A stretch of 64,000 nt of DNA from positions 16,536,288 to 16,600,287 of the forward strand of contig NC_092676.1 in the NCBI RefSeq assembly GCF_964355755.1, read 5' to 3'. Source of the stretch: Antedon mediterranea (taxonomy: Eukaryota > Echinodermata > Crinoidea > Comatulida > Antedonidae). Of the stretch, positions 54,621 through 64,000 are shown one piece after another (position 1 is the first letter of the stretch; every line of letters begins with the position of its first letter). Under the pieces are notes generated by a model. It saw nothing but the letters and a program-made list of their open reading frames with translations. It was not told where the DNA came from and did not search any database. A program made the position numbers and the translations under genes.

Positions 54621-57600
54621 TCATACGCCACTTTCGTTTAATCTTTTCTTTTTTTCTCGTTCATGCTCTTCAATTTCTCTTTCAATCTGGTTTCTATAAT
54701 CCTCAGGAAGTTCCCAAAGTTGCAGCAAGTCGTACCTGGTGTGATCCTTCATATGCCATTCCTTCCCCTCCTCCATTTTTTCTTCTGGCATATCAGAGTA
54801 ATCAATTCCTTGCATATCCATTCTTTCCCACCGTTTTGAATAAGGTCTTGGCTTTAATTTCACCTGCAAACAAAAGATATACAAATAATTTCTTGAGGTG
54901 AAAATATAACATTTCATTTTTCACTATAAATTAAACTAGTTCAAGTTGTCCAATGACCTTGAGGATCATAGGGGCGTAGCAGATGAAATACAGTAGTAGT
55001 ACTCATCATGATGCGATATACAGGCTTAAGCCATATCTTCAAGTGGTGCCTATCTCCTCTCCAGGCTGGCAGGGTTTTTTCTGGATGGCCCTTGTAGTTG
55101 GTTTTTGTTTTTAGTACTGTACCAACTAGGTGTCCAACCACCTCTACACCATGCTCCTAAAGGAGTTGGTGTGGGTACCGGTTTAGTCCCTGGTGTGCGA
55201 TAGTGGCTGTGTGTGTGTGGACTAGTACACTGGGGTAACCCCCTACTCTTCTCAAAAGATTTTCAAGTGCACATGAGCTAGATGTATACACTGGACCTGT
55301 GGTTTATAGTCCTATCGGAGAAGACTCGATCTACCACCAGAACCAAGTGAGCATCGGACCCTTGCTAAATGTTATGGCTACCATAATTAATGTTCCACTG
55401 TCTTAACCGCTCAATCACTCCCTCATTTTGTTTCACTGCACAAATATAAAACATTCATTATTAGTTTTATAACACACCAACTATTTTAAACTAAACTTTT
55501 ACACAATTAATTGACCTTGAATCATCGTTCAAGACTAGGCCGGAAGCTACAGTACCAATCAAATGGTAAGAATACAAGCGAATGTGTAATAATATGGCAT
55601 GATACTTTCTATTTTGATATCAACTTTCCCATACCATTGGGCTGTCCCAAATTTTAAATTGAATCTGAATTTTAATGGATTATATCTTCAATCTATTAAA
55701 AAATAAAACAATAATGGAAAGCCAAGCTGTGTATTTTTTTCCTAAAATCAGAGAAATTGCAAGGTAGCTGACCTTTTTCTTAAATATAACCTGACCTTTT
55801 TCTGGAATATAACTGAACCTAACCCTTCAAATAATCTCTGTCAACAAATAAATAACATCCGATAGGTTTTGAACCAATGGCTCCAGTTTTACAAGCTATA
55901 TATAGTGTTTTTATATATTTATATTGTTACCATGTTTTATACATAGCATATTTTCTTTTATATAACACCTATATAAATTCCTGTCATTTGATTGGACGAA
56001 TGTGGGTCACATGGCGTGCAATAGTACGCACTATTCAACGATCGTTAAATAGTACTTTTTGAAACATTTTTGTTTGTTATTTAGATGTTATATAAAACAA
56101 ATAATAAATGTTTTGTATTCGTGTAATGGTACAAATAATGGCACTTGGTGAATGATGAAAGGTTATATCAACTCGGCTTTGCCTCGTTGATATAACCTTT
56201 CATCATTCACCTCGTGCCATTATTTGTACCATTGCACTCATAAACATTCATTATTTGTATAATATATTATCTTATCCATTGTATAGTATTGTATGTTTTT
56301 AACTTTTGTTATTTTAATTGTAATTTCAACCTTGGAAGGCAAATTTCATTTACTTTGTATTTGGCAATAAATTTTAAATTGAACTTGAACTTATACCATT
56401 CAGCCAAAGAACTGACTAGCAGAAAACCTAGAACAGTATTTGATCTATGTTCATGATTATATAGTGCCCTCTATGTCTTTATAAGGCATTAATATTCATA
56501 ATGTGGTCTCTAAAATGGATTTTTACTGAAATACGTTTGAAAAAAAAAATCAAGCATTGGGCAATAGAATTTGGTCTTTTTATAATTTGATTTAAATAAT
56601 AGTACTGTATAAAACTTAAATATTCTACAAAAAGGTTTTATGTTTCAATACATTTATAGAAATAATGTTCTCGACACACCTAACTAAAGTTGTCTTTAAT
56701 ACTTACGCATGAGCAAATTAATGCGTTTACAAAGAGTGGGCTGAGCTTGCACTTGCATGCTTGGATATATCTATACAAAAATTCTCTGGAAATTCTCTAT
56801 ATTACTGAATTTTAGCTTCTAGTGTCCAGAGACACAATTGAACTGGGTCAACAATACAGTACTTACCTTGATATTATTTACAGGTATTGGATGGCCTGGC
56901 ACATGTTTGATTGGTATCATATCTGGATCTATGGTGCTGTATTCTGGTAATGCATCTCGAAGATACCTCAGGTTAACATCAAGTCTTTTCTCAAGTTTAA
57001 GGACCTCAATTTTTCGAACTAATGGACTGTACATATCGTATATAATTTCAACACCTGTAATATACAGTACAGATGAATATTAAGTCATTTCTACTACTAC
57101 ACAAATATCCTTTTCCATTGCCTTGAATGTTAATATGTGTGGTTTGTAGAATTCATTGGAAGATATGACAGCATTGCTACACCTCCTTTGGGACACCTCT
57201 TTTTAGGAAACAACCATATTAAGGGGACACATTCTGTGATGAATGAAGGGGCAATATGTTTTAACATTACGCTCAACACCTTTCCAGGGGACACCTTGAG
57301 CACACAATAAAGACCCTCTTAAAAGGTGTTCTATTGTATTCTGAAAGATGGATTTGTGAAAAAAGTTTTCATATTGCCTTACCTAACCCATCGACAACAT
57401 TCCTAAGCATAAATGTGTGACCTAGCCCATAACCCTTTCTGTTAATGCAGATACCAGCAAATCTCTTTTCTTTACCCAGTGCATATGGGTCAGCTGTAGT
57501 GACAGCTAGTATACTACCTGAAAAATAAGACATTTAAATGAAACAACTACTAAAAGAATAGTTAAGGTTATGTGCATATACACAATTTACTCATACTGTG

Positions 57601-59130
57601 TATGCGCTACCATTACAATGTGGTCAAAGGTTAAAAAATAAACTTTTCTCAGCTCTTAACTTTATTTATAGTCTAGGTTCTGACAGAGTTTCAAATTAAT
57701 ATCAGTAAAAAGATGAATATTTTGGCACATATGGCATGTCATACATATAATCTTGTCTTTCAGAAAAAAATTCTAAATGCATAAAAATCTAGACTTGAGG
57801 GCAAGTTTAATTCATTCGTAACTCTAACAATTTCTCCTCCTTTAAATCTCTTTTGAAAAAACACCTGTTTCTCTCTCTCTGATTTTTTTTCTTTATATCC
57901 TTCTTTTATTGTAGGCATACTGTATTTTTATATTTATATATATTTTTATTTTTTATATCTTTGTTAATTTTGTGTTTTTATAGTTTATTTTGTATTACTG
58001 TTTGTATTGTTTGAGGGTCCCTAATGATCAGCTGATGCTCATAAAATATTGTTGAAATAAAAATAAAAAAAATAAAATTTATTATAACAAAAAAATTGTT
58101 AACAAATTGTAAATTGAATATGCATGGTGATAATACAAATTTCAAATTATATATTTTTTTAATGCTATACTTTTTTGGCAATTGTTTTTTTGTTATTAAT
58201 TGATAAATTGACAGATATACAAAAAGAAGCCCATAAATTGAATACTGCCTCAGTACAGTACAACCTACCAACATAAAATTCTGGAATATCAATAACTAAT
58301 CGCCTTCTAAAACAGTCTTGTCTTTCCAAGTAATCTTGAAGTTTGGATCTTTTTCCAATTGGAGGAAAAAATTCTGGACTCATAAATGTTTCTTCACTTC
58401 CATATTCATCAGATTTGCGAAGTTGAATAACTTCTTCATCTCCGACAACTTCAACAATCTTGTTTTCTAATGAACTACTGCATCGTGCAAGGGTTACTTG
58501 TTTACAATTATTGACTAAAAGGTTAAACATTTAATGCTGTAAAAATATTTTAACAATAACATACATACACAATAATGCCTACAAATAGTGTACTGTCTGT
58601 AGTCATGCTATCTATTGACTGGGCATTCCTACCTACTACTGTAGGCCTACCCAGCTACGTCATTTAGGAGGTAGGCAAATAAATCTAGCTAGGCCTAGCC
58701 TAAACCCTCTAGTAGCTATTATAGCCTACTACTATCTAGCCTAGCTAGTAGAGGCCTAGCCTGAGGCTGTATTCCTAGAGGACCTAGCTAGGCCCAGGGT
58801 CTATGCCTCTCTAGCTAGTAGGGCCTAGGCCCTAGCAAGGTAAGCCTCCTACTAGCCTAGTAGTAAAAGTAGGCCTAACTAGCTAGCTCTAAACTAACTA
58901 GCCTAGTAGCCTAGCTGGCGCGCCGCCTAGCTAGGCCCTAGCTAGGCCTAGCCTAGGCTAGCCTCTAGTAGGCCTACCTAGCTAGGTTGTTTAGAAATTC
59001 TAAACAACTTTATTAGGTTCTGAATCAGATATTTACAAAATAGAGTATGTTATATCTTACCTGAAGGCTGTCGTCTGATGGATCTCAATAAAGTTCGTAC
59101 AATTAACGCCGGAGACATGGGGATCGCCAT
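54621..59130 (-). CDS. MRPL19: Mitochondrial large ribosomal subunit protein bL19m
   Basis: CDS complement join of 59061-59130, 58269-58514, 57383-57517, 56867-57054, 54621-54863 gives 293 residues (human 292). All junctions are GT-AG and in frame. The N-terminus [20 protein letters not shown] is basic and helical, as expected of a mitochondrial presequence. The bL19 core includes [40 protein letters not shown], then [15 protein letters not shown] and [19 protein letters not shown]. The C-terminus [14 protein letters not shown] is a strong MRPL19 signature, followed by an acidic/basic helical tail. It acts in mitochondrial translation near the subunit interface. The start ATG is chosen for the presequence and length. 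A conservative internal stretch of EE/ER repeats ends the protein. Confidence 0.93.
56098..56268. repeat. 170 bp hairpin element
   Basis: ATGGTACAAATAATGGCAC and AATGATGAAAGGTTATATCA on the left pair with TGATATAACCTTTCATCATT and GTGCCATTATTTGTACCAT on the right around a CTCGGCTTTGCCTCG apex. This is a near-complete palindrome, a longer relative of 18731-18810, lying in MRPL19 intron 4. Other partial relatives are near 55440-55490 and 62970-63045. Confidence 0.88.
57780..58080 (+). mobile_element. Possible LINE 3' end in MRPL19 intron 2
   Basis: Sequence around [13 protein letters not shown]-type coding (57845-57880) is followed by an AT-rich tail with TTGTTTGAGGGTCCCTAATG and AAATATTGTTGAAATAAAAA. 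This resembles the last codons and 3' UTR of CR1/RTE-type LINEs. The evidence is slight and family-level only. Confidence 0.35.
58590..58990. repeat. AGGCCTA/CTAGC-rich low-complexity tract in MRPL19 intron 1
   Basis: CTAGCTAGGCC, TAGGCCTAG and GCCTAGC words fill almost the entire 400 bp, including GGCGCGCCGCC near 58918. It is the densest tract of this kind in the window. Confidence 0.8.
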
Positions 59131-60170
59131 TTTCTTTTTTATAAAATGAGTGTGACCTGACCTCACCTCTTACCCTTTATGGAAGATTTCATTTTAGGCC
59201 AGGGCCGGGTTAAACAATTATTCGTTTGTGAATGCTGTATATCAAATTAAATTTTTTTTTTTTAAGCGTTATGCTTAATATATATATATATATAATATAA
59301 ATATTGCAATAATTCAGTTGATGATTTCAGTTTAAATATAGTTTGCTATCAATTGATAAAATACAAACTTTCGCTTTTTTCCTGTTTTATATTGGTAACG
59401 ACCATGTGGTTGCAAGTAAGAAGTTGTTGCTGCATGAGGAGATATAGAGCTAGCGTATCGAGGTTGTGGTGTCACATAATTCAGCAGGAAAACAACGCTA
59501 GCTGTGATAAAATGACGTTTCGTTAATTTGCATTTTTCTGTTGATCTGCTGAACATTTTGGGTATTAGTTTGTGTTTCAGTTGTTGTCAGACAGTGTTGG
59601 CTCTGATAATGTTTATTTGACAGGTAAGTAAATCGTGTAATTATTTACGTTGTGAACAAATCTTTACAGATCCACAAAAAAGGAGAAGCAACGTCTAATA
59701 TTTAGGTGGTGTAGTAGGCCTAGCTTTAAAGGCCTAGAAGTGATAGGCCGTAGATCCCTACTAGGCCTATATATATACTATTTAGCCGGTTTCCAAGGCT
59801 TGTTCGCTTAGCTACCTAGGGCCTAGTTCAGGCTAGGCACAGTTCTAATGGATTTAGCCTAGAGGCCTACTACTATTACCCTAAAAAAAATTATAATAGG
59901 CCCCTAACTAAACTTAATTTGTAGGATCTTTTCCTTTTATTTTTAAATTTGTGTTTTGTGTAGGCCTAGACCTAGGCCTAAGGCCTAGTATTAATTATTT
60001 AATAAATGATAATAAAAAACTTAATTTAATTAACTAAAAACACTTAACCATTAAAACTATAACTAGGCCTATATGCTAAGACTTTTTAATACTTAATTTT
60101 TCAGTGCCATAATGTTGAGGTGACCATATTTAATTTATCTTAATAAACTGTATATATTCCCTGAAACATC
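59131..60170. promoter_or_regulatory. Divergent MRPL19/STK40 promoter interval and STK40 5' UTR exon
   Basis: The two start codons point away from each other and are 1,041 bp apart. A probable STK40 non-coding exon ends at 59623 (ACAG|GTAAGTA). The next acceptor, TTTTTCAG, ends at 60104, so the coding exon would begin at 60105. No TATA box is evident at either end. The STK40 5' intron is rich in AGGCCTA words. Confidence 0.55.
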
Positions 60171-62953
60171 ATGAAGAGGTCGGCTACAGTAAGTCACCAA
60201 GAACCAGTGACACGAAGACGACGTTCTCAACAGTCTACTCCAAACAATGCTGTACCATACTATGATCATCTAACCTCATTCAGACCATCACTAATCCCAG
60301 CCTTGTCAAATCCAGATTCACCAGAGACCGATTCCTCACAGATGATGTTGCCATCCAGTCATTCACACCAGCATTACATGATGAGTCCCTGCCATTCTCC
60401 ATCATCACCATTACGTGCCCACTTCTTAACAGCAGGTGTACCATACAATCAGCCTTTAGGTCGCCATCACAATACAACTACATACAGACAAGCGATCTCA
60501 GTGTCTAGTTTAAACCCATCACCAAGCACAGGAACGGTATTGATTCCAGTGTCTGGCCCAGCAGTCGGTTCTCACACAACTGTGACCGGAATAAGTAATT
60601 CTCACAGCAGTAATTTGCATATACCTCGTCGAATGTCTCACTCGGGTAGGCCGCAATCACCTTTATATTCTCCTATTCCATGTCCGAGTCCTGTAATTCC
60701 TCAGAATGGCATCTTTTTTGCCAATACTACACCACCAGGTACATTAAACAAGAGCATTCCTGTTCAAAGTATGAGACCAGCAAGAAGAGCATCGTTTTCT
60801 GGTCTCTCCAGTAAGTCAAGTGCAATGACTGTTAATGAAAATCCCTTTTACAATATTGCAAGAAGTGTACATAGATCAGCAATTCCACCTCGCTGCCAAA
60901 GTAAATTCCGATCTACAAATGAAGGCTTACCAAACTCTGGTGACGCACCATCAACCAGCTCATCCAGTATACCTCATCAGTTGAGGCAGCAAAGTTCCAG
61001 TAGTCACGACACTCTAATAGATGAACGCCCCCCTGCCAATGCCAGGGTTCCGGAGGTGAATCTTCATCATAATCTATCAACATCCAGAATAACAAGAAGA
61101 GCCAGATCGCATTCCTTGTCTTTAGCAATGCTTTCCAACCCAGCCAATCTCTCTGAATCTCATGAAACTCATAGTTTAGCCTCTGCACAGAAAGCCTCAA
61201 CCCTTCATGTAACATTCAACGAAACTGTAAATTCTTCTAGCCCACCTTCGGGAAGTTCAGTACCAGATCCTCCAGAACAAACAGATGACTGTACTAATTT
61301 CAAGATGCTTCGAAAAGCTGGGCCATATTTGTTAGGCCCACGACTAGGATCATCGCCTGTTAAAAGTATAGTTCAATGTCTTGCTAGGAAGCAAGGAACA
61401 AGAAATTTCTATTGTATAAAGGTAATAACAGAATACACCCTTTTGTCATTCTTTCATTTTTCAATTTACTAAATTCGTACGTTTATATTGATCTATATTA
61501 ATTACAGTATGGCTCTCAGTAGTAATTACAAAGTACAGTATACACCATACTTTTTGCATTGTCATTACGGTACCGCATAAAGAAATAAGTTAAAAATTTG
61601 AAATTGAAGGTGGTTTCATATTAATTTCACAAAGTGATTATATTGACACACATTGAACATTTCTCAAAGTTTTGTTTTGAGATTGAGTAGAAAAGAATGA
61701 GGAGAATATACAGTAGAATCCTTTCTAGACTTGTGTGTCTCTGTAGGTGTCCACTGAACAGAGAATTTATTAAAGTAAGAAAAACTATCATTTTTGTTCC
61801 ACAGAAAATTTTATTTTTTGTATCCCAAAGGAGGGATTTTACAGTAGTAACAGTGCACCTTTTTATGGCATTGGTGGTTTGTTACTTTAGATGACCAAAA
61901 TGCATTTTTATTAAATTCCATTTGATTATAATATATAAAAAAAAACCTATATTATTGACAGATTTTGACAATGTCTAACACCAAAGAAACAAGTGATGAT
62001 GAACGTCAGGGAAAGATGTTACTCCATACGGAATATTCCCTACTGTCACTACTACATAACCAGGAAGGAGTAGTTCATCATCACGGATTATTCCAGGTGG
62101 GAATTCTGTTCTCTTTTTGTTTTTTTCTTTACAATATTCACATAGTAAATGTACTGTATAGTATTAGTACATACATTAAAATGTTTTTATTTTAGAAAAA
62201 CATGACAGAAAAGTAAACACATGGAAACAAATTGTTTACAATTACTGCTGTTGTATACTGTAGTACTAATAACACAAAATTAATATTTAATTTTAAATGA
62301 AATTTTTTAAATTAACATAACATTTGGAATAATTTCTTCAGCTTCATCCTCCAATACTAATGTCACGTTTTCCCACTTTGTAGCTAGCTTTCTATACACT
62401 ATCAAACTTTATGTGACAAACAAATGTGATGTGCCCATATATGAACATGATGACGTCATACAGTATCACTACCATATTTGAGCACATCACACTTTTTTTT
62501 GTCAAACTAGTTTGGTAGAGTAGACAGAGCTTAACTTGTCAAGTGCCGTCAATATCTTTCCCACAATTGCTCATCAGATTCTTGAAAATGATAAAATAGA
62601 TTAATGTGATCTCTTTATTTTTACTACTGTATATTTTGATGAAGAAATATAAGAAAATAGACACAAACTATCAAATGATTAACATTGTAACTTTACTGCC
62701 TTATTTGTTTATTTCTCAGGACAAAGCTTTTGTACCAAAGCATACAGATACAACTAAGAATAAGAAGCTAGTTGGTAGTTACAAGCAACGGTTGTGTCTC
62801 GTTCTTGACTGTTTAGTGGCTCACGATTTTAGCACAACTACACCGCAATACATCAACCTTCAACACTATGTCATAAGAGAAAAGAAACTCTGTGAGAGAG
62901 AAACAATTGTCATATTTTATGATATTGTGCGTATCGTTGAAAGTCTTCATAAG
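60171..62953 (+). CDS. STK40: Serine/threonine kinase 40, 5' part (cut by window edge)
   Basis: Coding exons 60171-61421, 61962-62096 and 62720-62953 give 540 residues in frame; the gene continues past 64000. Residues 1-377 are a Ser/Pro/His/Arg-rich, probably disordered extension, encoded with the first kinase segment in one exon. From residue 378 the match to STK40 is strong: AGPYLLGPRLG, SIVQCLARK, then ERQGKMLLHTEYSLLSLL, VVHHHGLFQ, RLCLVLDCLVAHDF, INLQHYVIREKKL and RETIVIFYDIVRIVE. The nucleotide loop is degenerate (GPRLGSSPVKS), as in the Tribbles-related STK40 family. The ion-pair lysine is probably the one in YCIK. The catalytic loop lies beyond the window. Vertebrate STK40 has only about 30 residues before this point. 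Confidence 0.92.
62097..62719 (+). other. STK40 intron, with a repeat-like block
   Basis: Donor GTGGGA, acceptor TTTCTCAG. The block at 62350-62540 has GATGACGTCATA and paired AAATGTGATGTGCCCATATA / TTTGAGCACATCACACTTT segments, suggesting a small inverted-repeat insertion. This is not certain. Confidence 0.5.
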
Positions 62954-63112
62954 GTATGTTAGTTTGTATTGTTACAAATAATGAATATTTATATTGTTTG
63001 ATGGTACAAATAATTTCCAGAGGTGAAAGATGAAATGTTATATTTTCTATAGCCTACTGACTGCATATTTGATTTCTTTTTTTGCTGTTTTTTTTAGTCT
63101 GCATAATCATGT

Positions 63113-63494
63113 AACTGATCAACCTTTCCTTCTTCCCTCACCATCTCTGAATAAAACTGTATAACTGATCAACCTTCCCTTCTTCCCTCACCATCTCTGA
63201 ATAAAACTGTTTAACTGATCAACCTTCCCTTCTTCCCTCACCATCTCTGAATAAAACTGTTTAACTGATCAACCTTCCCTTCTTCCCTCACCATCTCTGA
63301 ATAAAACTGTTTAACTGATCAACCTTCCCTTCTTCCCTCACCATCTCTGAATAAAACTGTATAACTGATCAACCTTCCCTTCTTCCCTCACCATCTCTGA
63401 ATAAAACTGTTTAACTGATCAACCTTTCCTTCTTCCCTCACCATCTCTGAATAAAACTGTTTAACTGATAAACCTTCCCTTCTTTCCTCACCAG
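63113..63494 (+). repeat. 50 bp tandem array, 7.6 copies
   Basis: Units start AACTGATCAACCTTCCCTTC at 63113, 63163, 63213 and so on in exact 50 bp steps, and end ATCTCTGAATAAAACTGT. Units are almost identical, with only a few T/C and A/T changes. It lies in an STK40 intron. Each unit carries an AATAAA word on the sense strand. Confidence 0.95.
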
Positions 63495-64000
63495 TGTTCT
63501 CCCCAGGCCTTTGAAGCGTCACGGTACCGTGACGCTTGGGTTCTCTACCGTGACGCTTTACGGTCGGCCGTGACGCTTAAAACCTTATCCGTGACGCTTA
63601 AAAATATCAACCACAACAATCTAAAAATAGATTAACAGGCAGGTACGGTACTTTTTCTAGAGCTGAGGCGCGGCATGCATAAAGAGCCTAATGCATACGA
63701 GACACGTGACATGACCACTAGACGAAAAACAAAAGACTGCGTAACAAAGTGTTAAACAGCTAAACTGAGACTCCCTTTCACCGGCCGCCGCCGAGAGATG
63801 TAAACACGTGTTTTGTTACTGCCATGTCTCTCTTTCGATCTCTAGTATTTGGCTGTTGTCTAAAGTGTAGTAACTTGTATATTGTAAATAAAGTAAATGA
63901 TTGATTGTATTGTTTTTCTTGTAAAAATGTTATGTGTATTAAAAATAAATATCGATGATATTATTATTTTCAATATCACACTGAATTAATCGACTCTATC
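63495..64000. repeat. CCGTGACGCTT-iterated segment and flanking repeat
   Basis: Starting with GTGTTCTCCCCAGGCCTTTG at 63494, the motif CCGTGACGCTT occurs about four times between 63530 and 63602, and once inverted (AAGCGTCACGG at 63516). The remainder to 64000 has no recognisable exon. Terminal partners, if any, lie beyond the window. Confidence 0.6.

Noticed and set aside
60280-61215. Two minus-strand frames within the first STK40 coding exon
   Set aside because: They are antisense shadows of a long open, family-matched plus-strand exon.

Overview
This window is nuclear DNA of an animal, most likely an echinoderm or a closely related marine deuterostome. The reasons are: multi-exon genes with GT-AG introns; a DED-NACHT-LRR receptor of the kind expanded in echinoderms; animal orthologues (BAK, stefin, MRPL19, STK40); low overall GC; and dispersed stretches of AGGCCTA/TAGGCC words, which I associate with echinoderm genomes. 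I cannot name the species from sequence alone.

Layout. 1-25,200 carries no host gene that I can recognise and is almost entirely mobile and tandem-repeat DNA. It holds a head-to-head array of 97-102 bp units (1-1835), and a 5.8 kb TIR element with AACGTTGA-rich arrays (2892-8730) into which a 986 bp element with a 9 bp target duplication has inserted. These are followed by an 85 bp array (9853-11003), a degraded tRNA-like sequence, a Penelope-type GIY-YIG fragment, and two large Helitron-family insertions (13971-18710 and 18978-24325). The first Helitron contains a 3.45 kb TTAA-flanked element with further insertions inside it. The second contains a 3.8 kb fold-back structure carrying a CXC-motif transposon-type protein.

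25,239-30,813 (+) is a five-exon NLR-type gene: death-effector-like domains, NACHT, and a run of LRRs. 30,866-41,100 is again repeat-rich, with LINE and CXC-protein pseudogenes. 41,170-46,075 (+) is a four-exon BAK-type BCL-2 gene whose last intron holds three transposons side by side. 49,635-50,876 (+) is a three-exon stefin (cystatin B-like) gene with a CRE and a TATA box. 52,323-53,906 is a non-autonomous hAT-like element. 54,621-59,130 (-) is a five-exon MRPL19 gene. 60,171 to the right edge (+) is the 5' part of STK40, with an unusually long N-terminal extension.

The host genes are not an operon. MRPL19 and STK40 are divergent, with start codons about 1 kb apart. The NLR (with apoptosis-type adaptor domains) and BAK are consecutive recognisable genes about 10 kb apart; any functional link between them is inference. 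Exon boundaries were chosen by splice consensus, reading frame and remembered family similarity. No alignment or database search was run.
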